Assembly (NCBI GenBank): GCA_044464175.1
Contig: JBIQLO010000194.1
Coordinates: 1 to 7,535 of the forward strand
DNA from: JBIQLO01 sp044464175
GTDB taxonomy: Bacteria; Planctomycetota; Phycisphaerae; Tepidisphaerales; Tepidisphaeraceae
DNA: 7,535 nucleotides
Reading direction: 5' to 3'
Under the pieces are notes generated by a model. That model was not told where the DNA came from. It did no database searches and saw only the letters and a list, made by a program, of their open reading frames with translations. Every line of letters starts with the position of its first letter. Positions within the stretch are counted from its first letter, which is position 1. Below are positions 1 through 5,415 of this stretch, piece by piece. Both the position numbers and the translations under genes were made by a program.

Positions 1-860
1 GCGGTCGTGGATTCGGCCGCCACCTCCTGCGCCTCTTTGGCCTCCTGCGTCGTCAGGGGGCGGGTTTTGGCATCCATTTGCACCAGCACCGTCAGTCCGG
101 CCGCGCCCGGCTGCACGGTTCCGGGGGGCGCGCCGGGCGGAATCAGGTCCTGATTGCTTAGTTCGAAGGGGACGATGAAATTCTGCTCTCCATCGCCGGC
201 CATCCACCGCCAGTCCTCGTTGGGCTCGGGAGCGCGGCCGTACATCTGCAGATCCACCGGCTGGGCGTAGGTCTTGGAGTTGAGCAGGCCGGCGTGGAGG
301 TAGTGCTCCAGCGTGGGGCGGCTGATCGGCTCCACCTCATTGTGCTCCAGACGGTCAGCGATGGAGGCGCGCAGGTGGTTGGAGCGCGCATGGAGATAGA
401 CGTAGGTGAACAGCCCCATGATGATGAGGATGGCGCCGGCCACGCGGGCAAACCCCATGATCTTGCCCAGCACCAGCTCCAGGCGGGTGGTGGGCTTGGT
501 CAGGATGGTGTAGATGACGCGGTTTTCGATCTCGCGGGGCAGGCTGGTGCAGGCCAGGATCAGGATCGCCACGACCAGCACCAGGGCGGTGGCGAAGAGG
601 GAGAACTTGATCGTCTGCTGAATGGCGTCCAGTTCGTCAAACGGGCGCTGGAGCTGCGCGACAATAATGACCCCGAGCATCGCCAGCGGGGTGATCCAGA
701 GCACCTTGCGGCGGATGGCCTCGTCGAAGGTGACCCCCGAGATCGCCCAGGCGCGGCTGAGACTGAAGCGCAGGGTGTCCCTGAGGCCCAGGATCAGCAG
801 CCCGATCACCACGATCGCCGCGGCCACAAACCAACCGAGATGGGCGGAGATGAAAGTCAT
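1..860 (-). CDS. ABC-2 type transporter permease, C-terminus cut by the left window edge
   Basis: This is the membrane subunit of an ABC exporter, inserted in the cytoplasmic membrane. The frame is open from ATG at 860 to the window edge (286 full codons). An in-frame TAG at 873-875 makes this the first possible ATG; there is no clear SD. I see hydrophobic helices at about residues 11-27, 53-70, 86-105 and 137-157. Between helices 3 and 4 is the sequence PREIENRVIYTILTKPTTRL followed by ELVLGKIMG, which matches the cytoplasmic coupling region of ABC-2 permeases (charged 'E..', 'I..L.TKP..R...VLGK'). After residue 158 comes a long polar segment (158-286 and beyond), probably extracytoplasmic, so the remaining helices should lie outside the window. 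It follows the ATPase gene by 103 nt on the same strand, so the two are very likely partners. The substrate cannot be inferred. Confidence 0.85.
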   Translation of the reverse strand, partial: MTFISAHLGWFVAAAIVVIGLLILGLRDTLRFSLSRAWAISGVTFDEAIRRKVLWITPLAMLGVIIVAQLQRPFDELDAIQQTIKFSLFATALVLVVAILILACTSLPREIENRVIYTILTKPTTRLELVLGKIMGFARVAGAILIIMGLFTYVYLHARSNHLRASIADRLEHNEVEPISRPTLEHYLHAGLLNSKTYAQPVDLQMYGRAPEPNEDWRWMAGDGEQNFIVPFELSNQDLIPPGAPPGTVQPGAAGLTVLVQMDAKTRPLTTQEAKEAQEVAAESTT

Positions 861-963
861 GCCACTGCTTCGCTATGGAATATCAGTTATTTGTACTTTG
901 TTGTTCGCGTTCACCTGATCGACACTCCCCGGCCGACAACAAACCACAGATAACGAAAAACAA

Positions 964-1884
964 CTATCCCGCCTTGACGGGCACTTGGTCGGCCGGCCGC
1001 CGGCTGCCCGGCGACAGCGCCTCCGGCGTGTTTTCGCGGACGACGCGGACGAACAGGTCTTCCAGGGTGGTGGTGGGGTGGGTAACGGTGGCGTTATCCA
1101 CGCCCATCCGAGCCAGGCACTGCCGCACTTCCTCCACCTGGGGAGGGGTGAGGCCGCTGGCCTGAATCTGCGTGACATCCTGCACCTGGAGCAGGTCGCG
1201 CACCCACCCGACGGTCTGCATCTTGCCGCGGAAGAGGATCGTGATCCGGTCGCACACATCCTGCACATCGGCCAGGAGGTGGCTGCAGAGCAGGACGGTC
1301 TTGCCCTGCTCCTTGAGCGAGACGATCAGGTCCTTCATCTCGCGCGTGCCGATGGGGTCCAGCCCGGTCGTCGGCTCATCCAGAAGAATCAGGTCGGGGT
1401 TGTTGATCAGGGCCTGGGCCAGGCCGATGCGGCGGGCCATGCCCTTGGAATACTCGCGGAGCTTGCGTTTGCGGCTCTTGGCGTCCAGCCCCACGGTGTC
1501 GAGCAACTCCGGCACGCGCTTGCGCAGCACGCGGCGGGGGATGCGGAACAGCCGCCCGTAGAACCAGAGGGTTTCCTCGCCGTTGAGGAAGCGGTAGAGG
1601 TAGGATTCCTCGGGGAGGAAGCCGATTTTTTCGTTGATTTCGCTGCTGCCGGCGCGGTGGCCCAGCACGGTGGCGGTGCCGCCGGTGGCGAAGATGAGGC
1701 CCAGCAGCAGCTTGATGGTGGTGCTTTTGCCCGAGCCGTTGGGGCCCAGCAATCCAAACACCTCTCCGCGATGAATCGTCAGGTCCAGGGCGTCCAGCGC
1801 CCGGACCTTGTCGCGCCCCCAGAAATCCTTGTAGACCTTGGTCAGTTGCTCGGTCTGGACGGCTTCATCGTTCAGTAGTGCCAT
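964..1884 (-). CDS. ABC transporter ATP-binding protein (CcmA/ABC-2 exporter class)
   Basis: This 306-residue ATPase powers the neighbouring ABC-2 permease. Motifs in order: Walker A GPNGSGKST (47-55); the Q-loop region at GFLPEE (88-93), where this subfamily usually has a Pro-Glu pair; ABC signature YSKGMARR (145-152); Walker B LILLDEP (165-171); D-loop GLDP (174-177); and the switch histidine in CSHLL (H202). After the nucleotide-binding domain comes a roughly 65-residue tail containing TLEDLFVRVV, the usual C-terminal 'LED.F' element of single-domain exporter ATPases. Length is normal. The ATG at 1884 gives a standard N-terminus (EQLTKVYKDFWG), although no good SD precedes it. The permease gene lies 103 nt downstream. 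A weak promoter candidate is TTGCGG (1940-1945) and TATACC (1916-1921), spaced 18 nt. The exported substrate is unknown. Confidence 0.93.
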   Translation of the reverse strand: MALLNDEAVQTEQLTKVYKDFWGRDKVRALDALDLTIHRGEVFGLLGPNGSGKSTTIKLLLGLIFATGGTATVLGHRAGSSEINEKIGFLPEESYLYRFLNGEETLWFYGRLFRIPRRVLRKRVPELLDTVGLDAKSRKRKLREYSKGMARRIGLAQALINNPDLILLDEPTTGLDPIGTREMKDLIVSLKEQGKTVLLCSHLLADVQDVCDRITILFRGKMQTVGWVRDLLQVQDVTQIQASGLTPPQVEEVRQCLARMGVDNATVTHPTTTLEDLFVRVVRENTPEALSPGSRRPADQVPVKAG

Positions 1885-1915
1885 GGCTTACCGTGTCTGT
1901 GGTTGATGCGCCCGA

Positions 1916-1945
1916 GGTATAACCCAATCGCCTCCCTCACCGCAA
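1916..1945 (-). promoter_or_regulatory. possible promoter of the ABC exporter genes
   Basis: Reading the minus strand, TTGCGG (1945-1940) and TATACC (1921-1916) are separated by 18 nt, and the second box ends 31 nt before the ATPase ATG. The boxes match the sigma-70 consensus only partly (3/6 and 4/6), so this is a candidate by position. Confidence 0.25.
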
Positions 1946-1983
1946 ATAGCCCGGATGGGTCTCGACAGTCATGTTAGCCGATG

Positions 1984-2009
1984 CGCGGCGGAAGAATCAA
2001 ACCGCCGCG
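1984..2009 (-). terminator. hairpin just after the bS21 stop codon
   Basis: An 8-bp perfect inverted repeat (CGCGGCGG at 1984-1991, CCGCCGCG at 2002-2009) with a 10-nt loop begins 12 nt past the bS21 stop codon. No U-tract follows on the minus strand. It may act as a 3' end-stabilising structure or a weak terminator separating bS21 from the ABC exporter genes. Confidence 0.4.
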
Positions 2010-2021
2010 GACGGGGGCGCC

Positions 2022-2201
2022 TTAGCGCGGGGCGCGGGCGCGCGGGGGCTTGCGGGTGCGGCGGCGTTTCTTCTCGCTGGGCTTCTCGTAGTAAGCAACC
2101 CGCTTGAGGTCCTTGGTCAGGCCCTCTTTTTCACACATCTTCTTGAAACGCCGCAACATCTGCTCTGCCGTTTCGTTGCCGCGCGACTTCACTTTAATCA
2201 T
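2022..2201 (-). CDS. rpsU: 30S ribosomal protein bS21
   Basis: This is a 59-residue, strongly basic small-subunit ribosomal protein that binds near the 3' end of 16S rRNA and takes part in translation initiation. The sequence MIKVKSRGNETAEQMLRRFK, then CEKEGLTKDLKR, is the bS21 helical core; the tail KKRRRTRKPPRARAPR is the typical Arg/Lys extension. I chose the ATG at 2201 because GGAAAGGA lies 11 nt upstream (2213-2220). A longer GTG-initiated frame from 2222 would bury that SD inside the gene and add residues foreign to the family. It is one of only two genes here with an obvious SD. A weak promoter lies at 2258-2285 and a hairpin follows the stop codon. The deaminase gene ends 120 nt upstream on the same strand. 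Confidence 0.93.
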   Translation of the reverse strand: MIKVKSRGNETAEQMLRRFKKMCEKEGLTKDLKRVAYYEKPSEKKRRRTRKPPRARAPR

Positions 2202-2257
2202 ATAAGACTCAATCCTTTCCACAATTCATCGGCTATTTCGCCATGATCCAAACCCCC

Positions 2258-2285
2258 AGTGTACCCGCCGACGGTCCAACTGCAA
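2258..2285 (-). promoter_or_regulatory. possible promoter for bS21
   Basis: On the minus strand TTGCAG (2285-2280) and TACACT (2263-2258) are spaced 16 nt. This would give a leader of about 50 nt carrying the SD GGAAAGGA before the ATG at 2201. The -35 match is weak. Confidence 0.35.
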
Positions 2286-2321
2286 GATGTGCGAAACCCT
2301 ACCGCACCGGGGCAACGCGCC

Positions 2322-2792
2322 TCAGTACGCCCGCCGCCGGGGATGGGCCATCCATTCGGCGAAGAGCCGGCGGCATTCCTCGGGGAGGAGGCCTGGAACG
2401 ATCTCGATATTGCTGTGGCCCAGTTCCTTCATCGTCTGGCAGGGGATGGTCAGTTCGTTGAACCCGGCGGCCTTGGCGTCGGCGATGGCCGCCCCGTAAT
2501 AGAGCCGCTCCAGCCCCGCCCAGTGGCTGGCGGCCAGGCACATGGGGCACGGCTCGCAGGTGGTATAGATGCGGCACCCGCCCAGATGGACCGTCTGGAG
2601 CTGACGGCAGGCCTGGCGAATGGCGGTCACCTCCGCGTGGGCGGTGATGTCGGTTTCGTGCCAGACGACATTATGGGCGGCCGCCACCAGTTCCTCTCCC
2701 CGGACAATGGCCGCCCCAAAGGGGGTCTGTCCCTGGGCGATTCCGCGCCGGGCGGTATCAATGGCGATCTGCATCCAGTGGGCATCGGTCAT
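2322..2792 (-). CDS. GuaD-like zinc-dependent nucleobase/nucleoside deaminase
   Basis: This 156-residue cytidine-deaminase-fold enzyme hydrolytically deaminates a purine or pyrimidine base or nucleoside in the cytoplasm; guanine to xanthine is the best guess. The zinc site is visible as HAE (H52, catalytic E54) and PCPMC (C82, C85) in the context YTTCEPCPMC. That context resembles bacterial guanine deaminase GuaD more than the tRNA deaminase TadA, which usually has 'PCAMC'. With the start at 2792 the length equals my recollection of Bacillus subtilis GuaD (156 residues), and the protein ends in a basic stretch plus Tyr (RRRAY), like that enzyme's active-site-capping tail. An in-frame ATG at 2846 would add 18 unrelated residues and reach into the recQ promoter, so I rejected it. 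No SD is present; TATGAT lies 6 nt before the ATG, so the mRNA may be leaderless. The exact substrate cannot be decided, so no symbol is given. Confidence 0.88.
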   Translation of the reverse strand: MTDAHWMQIAIDTARRGIAQGQTPFGAAIVRGEELVAAAHNVVWHETDITAHAEVTAIRQACRQLQTVHLGGCRIYTTCEPCPMCLAASHWAGLERLYYGAAIADAKAAGFNELTIPCQTMKELGHSNIEIVPGLLPEECRRLFAEWMAHPRRRAY

Positions 2793-2804
2793 GCCATCAT
2801 CATA
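2793..2804 (-). promoter_or_regulatory. TATGAT -10 box of the deaminase gene, leaderless start
   Basis: On the minus strand TATGATGA begins at 2804; the hexamer ends 6 nt before the ATG at 2792. With the usual -10 to start-site spacing, transcription would begin at the A of the ATG. No SD exists. It resembles the elements before recQ, the DUF1844 gene and the mini-ORF at 6599. Confidence 0.45.
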
Positions 2805-2862
2805 AAGCCCCGATGCGCCCCTGGCCACGGGCCGCCGTCTCCCCATGCCTCCGCTCCCGCGC

Positions 2863-2877
2863 TATAATGACCTGCCC
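2863..2877 (+). promoter_or_regulatory. TATAAT -10 box of recQ, near-leaderless start
   Basis: A perfect TATAAT (2863-2868), followed by GA, ends 9 nt before the recQ ATG at 2878. There is no recognisable -35 box and no SD. Transcription is expected to start 0-4 nt before the ATG. It also argues against the in-frame ATG at 2845, which would lie upstream of this promoter. Confidence 0.55.
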
Positions 2878-4803
2878 ATGACCGATCTGCAGGCCGCATT
2901 GCGACAAACCTTCGGGCTGGATGCCTTTCGCCCGCGCCAGCGCGAGGTGATCGAGGCGGTGCTGGGGGGGCGGGATGTCCTGTGCGTGATGCCCACGGGG
3001 GCGGGCAAGAGCCTCTGCTACCAGCTTCCGGCGACCGTGGGCGGGGGGCTCACGATCGTTGTCTCTCCCCTGATCTCGCTGATGGAAGACCAGGTGCAGC
3101 AGCTCCGCGATGAGGGGCTGGCGGCGGCGATGCTCAACAGTTCCCTCTCGCTCCCACTTCAGCAGCAGGTGATCGAGGAGCTGGAACAGGGGTTTGACGG
3201 GCTGCTGTATGTCGCCCCCGAGCGGTTTCGCAGCGGGGCGTTTCTATCCCTGATGCGCCGGCTCAGGCCCAAGCTGCTGGCGATTGACGAGGCGCACTGC
3301 ATCAGCCAGTGGGGGCATGACTTCCGCCCCGACTACGCCAATCTCGGGCAGGTGCGCGACCAGCTGGGCCACCCCCCCACCATCGCCCTCACCGCCACCG
3401 CCACGGCGGATGTCCGGGGCGACATCATCCGCAACCTGCGCCTGGACGATCCGGCCATCGTCGTCACCGGATTTGACCGCCCCAACCTGCGCTACGAGGC
3501 GCAGACCATCCGCGGCGGCGGCGGCAAGGAGGAACGCCTGCTGGAATTGATCGGCCAGGAGCCCGGCAGCGGCATTGTCTATTGTGCGACGCGCAAGAAT
3601 GTCGAGGCGGTCACGGAGTTTCTCATCCAGTCCCTGCCCGACCGCCCCATCCATGGCTATCACGCCGGCATGGAACCGGATGAGCGCACCGAGAACCAAG
3701 AAAAGTTCATGGCGACCCCCCACGCCGTCGCGGTGGCCACCAACGCCTTTGGCATGGGGATCAACAAGCCGGATTTGCGCTGGGTCATCCATTACAACAT
3801 TCCCGGCACGCTGGAGGCGTATTACCAGGAGGCCGGCCGCGCCGGGCGGGATGGACGCCCGGCGCGCTGCATCATTCTCTTCAGCTATCAGGACAAATAC
3901 ACGCACGAATTTTTCATCAAGAACATCGGGCGCGACAATCCCGAGGCCGATGATCGGCTCATCGAGCGGCAGCAGCAGCGGGCCCGCCGCAAGCTGGAGC
4001 AGATGATCCGCTATGCCCAGGCCCACACCTGCCGCCGCCGGCTGATTCTGGATTATTTCGGCGATGAGACACTGGTGCATGACTGCCGCTGCGACAACTG
4101 CCGGGGCGGAGCAATGGGCGCGGGAGAATCGGACGAGGCGGAGGGGATGCCGCAGATGCCCGCCGCCGCCACGCTCCTGATCCGCAAGATGCTCTCGGCC
4201 GTCGCCCGCCTGAACGGGCGCTTCGGCGTGGGGGTGGTGGCCGAAGTGCTGGGCGGGGCGGCAAATGAAAAAATCCAGCGGTATGAGCTGAGCGGGCTGT
4301 CGGTGTACGGGTTGATGCGGGCCTACGACATCAAGCAGATCGTGGCGATGCTCCACCGGCTGATCGAGGCGGGCCTGGCCCGCCAGCGCGACCCGGACGG
4401 GATGCAGTTCCGTCCCGTGGTGGAACTGACCGCCCCCGGCGTGGCGGTGATGAAAGGGGAATCCCCCCCGCCGGCGTCGCTGGCGGATATCGCCCCGCGC
4501 CGCCGCCGGCGCGAGTCCGGCGGCGGCGACGGACGTCGCTCTTTCCGCGCTGCCTCCGACAACGAGGAGGCGCTGGACCCGGATGCCGCCGCCCGGTTCG
4601 ATCGGCTGCGACAGACGCGCACGGAACTGGCCCGCCAACGCCAGCTGCCCCCCTACTGCATCTGCCACGACCGCACGCTTCAGGAGATCGCCCGCCTCGC
4701 CCCGGAAGAACTGGCGGACCTGAAAAGCGTCCGGGGGATGGGCCCGCACAAGATCGAGCAGTATGGCCCGGCCTTCCTGGCGGCGGTGAAAGAAGTTCCC
4801 TAG
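2878..4803 (+). CDS. recQ: ATP-dependent DNA helicase RecQ
   Basis: This 641-residue 3'-5' superfamily 2 DNA helicase acts in recombination and replication-fork repair. Visible in order: motif 0 FRPRQ (17-21); Walker A MPTGAGKS (38-45); SPLISLMEDQ (63-72); DEAH box (137-140) with CISQWGHDFRP; LTATAT (171-176); the second RecA domain with GYHAGM (260-265) and ATNAFGMGINKPD (287-299); and motif VI QEAGRAGRDG (317-326). Next come a zinc region (C385, C403, C405, C408), a winged-helix RQC domain at about 430-525, a basic Gly/Arg linker (541-560) and a C-terminal HRDC domain (about 573-638). The length is close to E. coli RecQ. I chose the ATG at 2878 because MTDLQAALRQTFGLDAFRPRQ is the normal N-terminus and TATAAT lies 9 nt upstream. 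The zinc spacing C-X1-C-X2-C is unusual; C-X2-C-X2-C is typical. Confidence 0.96.
   Translation: MTDLQAALRQTFGLDAFRPRQREVIEAVLGGRDVLCVMPTGAGKSLCYQLPATVGGGLTIVVSPLISLMEDQVQQLRDEGLAAAMLNSSLSLPLQQQVIEELEQGFDGLLYVAPERFRSGAFLSLMRRLRPKLLAIDEAHCISQWGHDFRPDYANLGQVRDQLGHPPTIALTATATADVRGDIIRNLRLDDPAIVVTGFDRPNLRYEAQTIRGGGGKEERLLELIGQEPGSGIVYCATRKNVEAVTEFLIQSLPDRPIHGYHAGMEPDERTENQEKFMATPHAVAVATNAFGMGINKPDLRWVIHYNIPGTLEAYYQEAGRAGRDGRPARCIILFSYQDKYTHEFFIKNIGRDNPEADDRLIERQQQRARRKLEQMIRYAQAHTCRRRLILDYFGDETLVHDCRCDNCRGGAMGAGESDEAEGMPQMPAAATLLIRKMLSAVARLNGRFGVGVVAEVLGGAANEKIQRYELSGLSVYGLMRAYDIKQIVAMLHRLIEAGLARQRDPDGMQFRPVVELTAPGVAVMKGESPPPASLADIAPRRRRRESGGGDGRRSFRAASDNEEALDPDAAARFDRLRQTRTELARQRQLPPYCICHDRTLQEIARLAPEELADLKSVRGMGPHKIEQYGPAFLAAVKEVP
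4498..4528 (+). repeat. 12-bp perfect inverted repeat inside recQ linker
   Basis: Arms at 4498-4509 and 4517-4528 (CGCCGCCGCCGG and its complement) flank a 7-nt loop. It encodes part of the RRRRRESGGGDG linker between the winged-helix and HRDC domains. It may simply reflect GCC/GGC triplet expansion. Confidence 0.6.
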
Positions 4804-4822
4804 GGCGCGCTTTTGCACGCCC
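4803..4822 (+). terminator. weak hairpin at the recQ stop codon
   Basis: GGGCGCGC (4803-4810) and GCACGCCC (4815-4822) pair with one C-A mismatch around a TTTT loop, starting at the last base of the recQ stop codon. No U-tract follows, so termination is uncertain. Confidence 0.3.
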
Positions 4823-4871
4823 AACGGGCTGAATTGCCATTCTCCGTATTCATTCCTCCGGCGATTGCGGC

Positions 4872-4886
4872 TATGATGGGTCCACC
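4872..4886 (+). promoter_or_regulatory. TATGAT -10 box of the DUF1844 gene, near-leaderless start
   Basis: TATGATGG starts at 4872; the hexamer (4872-4877) ends 9 nt before the ATG at 4887, exactly the spacing seen at recQ. No SD is present and no convincing -35 box is visible. The gene therefore probably has its own promoter inside the 83-nt gap after recQ. Confidence 0.5.
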
Positions 4887-5327
4887 ATGGCAGACGACAA
4901 ACCATCCCTACACGTGGACACCGACTGGAAGAAACAGGCCCAGGAGGAGAAGCGCAAGCTGGCGGAAAAAGAGCAACAGCAGCGGGCGGCCGAGGCGAAG
5001 ACCGCCGCGCCCGCGGCCGGAGCGCCGGCGGCAGGGACGGCCGGCGCTCCGGCCGGACAGCGCCGCCAGCTTCCCCCCGCTTCTTTCGCCTCGCTGGTGC
5101 AGACCATCATGACCCAGGCGCTCTTTTACCTGGGCGATCTAGCCGCCCACGGCGGACAGGGGGCGGTCGATCTGGACATGGCCAAGCACCAGGTGGACAC
5201 ACTGGGGGTGCTGGAGGAGAAGACCAGGAATAACCTGAGCGAAGAGGAAAAACGCCTTCTGGACACCGCTTTGTATGAGGTGCGCATGCGCTACGTCAGC
5301 GTCGCCTCGCAGTTTCTGGGACCATGA
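4887..5327 (+). CDS. DUF1844 domain-containing protein
   Basis: This is a 146-residue protein of unknown function, probably cytoplasmic, with no signal peptide or membrane helix. The N-terminus has HVDTDWKKQAQEEKRKLAEK (residues 9-28), running into a charged, probably helical segment to about residue 38, then a low-complexity Ala/Pro/Gly linker (40-58). The C-terminal domain (about 64-143) carries the DUF1844 pattern: FASLVQTIMTQALFYLG, then DLDMAKHQVDTLGVLEEKT, NLSEEEKRLLD and EVRMRYV. Planctomycete versions, as I recall them, share the 'D.DWK.Q...EK' N-terminus, which supports the host assignment. The ATG at 4887 is supported by TATGAT 9 nt upstream. A perfect 16-bp inverted repeat lies in the linker-coding DNA (5014-5055). 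It is followed after 88 nt by glycerate kinase, with a palindromic repeat pair in between. I cannot assign a function. Confidence 0.88.
   Translation: MADDKPSLHVDTDWKKQAQEEKRKLAEKEQQQRAAEAKTAAPAAGAPAAGTAGAPAGQRRQLPPASFASLVQTIMTQALFYLGDLAAHGGQGAVDLDMAKHQVDTLGVLEEKTRNNLSEEEKRLLDTALYEVRMRYVSVASQFLGP
5014..5055 (+). repeat. 16-bp perfect inverted repeat within the DUF1844 gene linker
   Basis: The left arm 5014-5029 (CGGCCGGAGCGCCGGC) and right arm 5040-5055 are exact reverse complements around a 10-nt spacer. It encodes the AAGAPAAGTAGAPAG linker. In mRNA it would form a very stable GC hairpin in the middle of the reading frame. Confidence 0.85.
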
Positions 5328-5330
5328 GGC

Positions 5331-5401
5331 GTAGGATCCGCTTCAGCGGACCTGGTAATTCCATCCCCCATTCGCAACCGGTCCGCTGAAGCGGACCTTA
5401 C
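5331..5401. repeat. REPIN-like pair of inverted palindromic repeats
   Basis: Two 22-nt units (5331-5352 and, inverted, 5380-5401) match at 20 of 22 positions. Within them 16 bp are perfectly inverted (TCCGCTTCAGCGGACC at 5337-5352 and its complement at 5380-5395). Each unit is itself a hairpin, ideally GGTCCGC-TTCA-GCGGACC. The 27-nt spacer (5353-5379) is not conserved between the halves. The element fills most of the 88-nt gap between the DUF1844 gene and glycerate kinase, as REP doublets (BIME/REPIN) do in other bacteria, and may also end or attenuate transcription. There is no second copy in this window. Confidence 0.7.
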
Positions 5402-5415
5402 GTTTCCACGGATTC

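Noticed and set aside
100..160. Apparent frameshift ending the permease near position 90
   Set aside because: It came from miscounting the C-run at 122-128 on first reading. With the correct count the frame stays open to the edge.
294..953. 219-codon plus-strand frame over the permease
   Set aside because: The minus-strand permease frame is continuous from 860 to the window edge, with helices and the ABC-2 coupling motif; the plus frame has neither.
985..1878. 297-codon plus-strand frame over the ABC ATPase
   Set aside because: The minus strand encodes an intact ATPase with Walker A, signature, Walker B and switch His. The plus frame is composition-driven.
2202..2222. Longer bS21 starting at GTG 2222
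   Set aside because: It would translate the SD GGAAAGGA as codons and add seven residues not typical of bS21; the ATG at 2201 is properly spaced.
2289..2307. 5-bp hairpin after the deaminase stop codon
   Set aside because: The stem is short, the loop is 9 nt and there is no U-tract; it is too weak to call a terminator.
2845..2877. Upstream in-frame ATG for recQ at 2845
   Set aside because: A perfect TATAAT lies between it and the ATG at 2878, and the added residues do not belong to the RecQ N-terminus.
3244..4905. 553-codon open frame on the minus strand opposite recQ
   Set aside because: RecQ has unbroken family motifs throughout. The antisense frame is Gly/Ala/His/Arg-rich with no recognisable domain, as expected from GC-rich codon bias.
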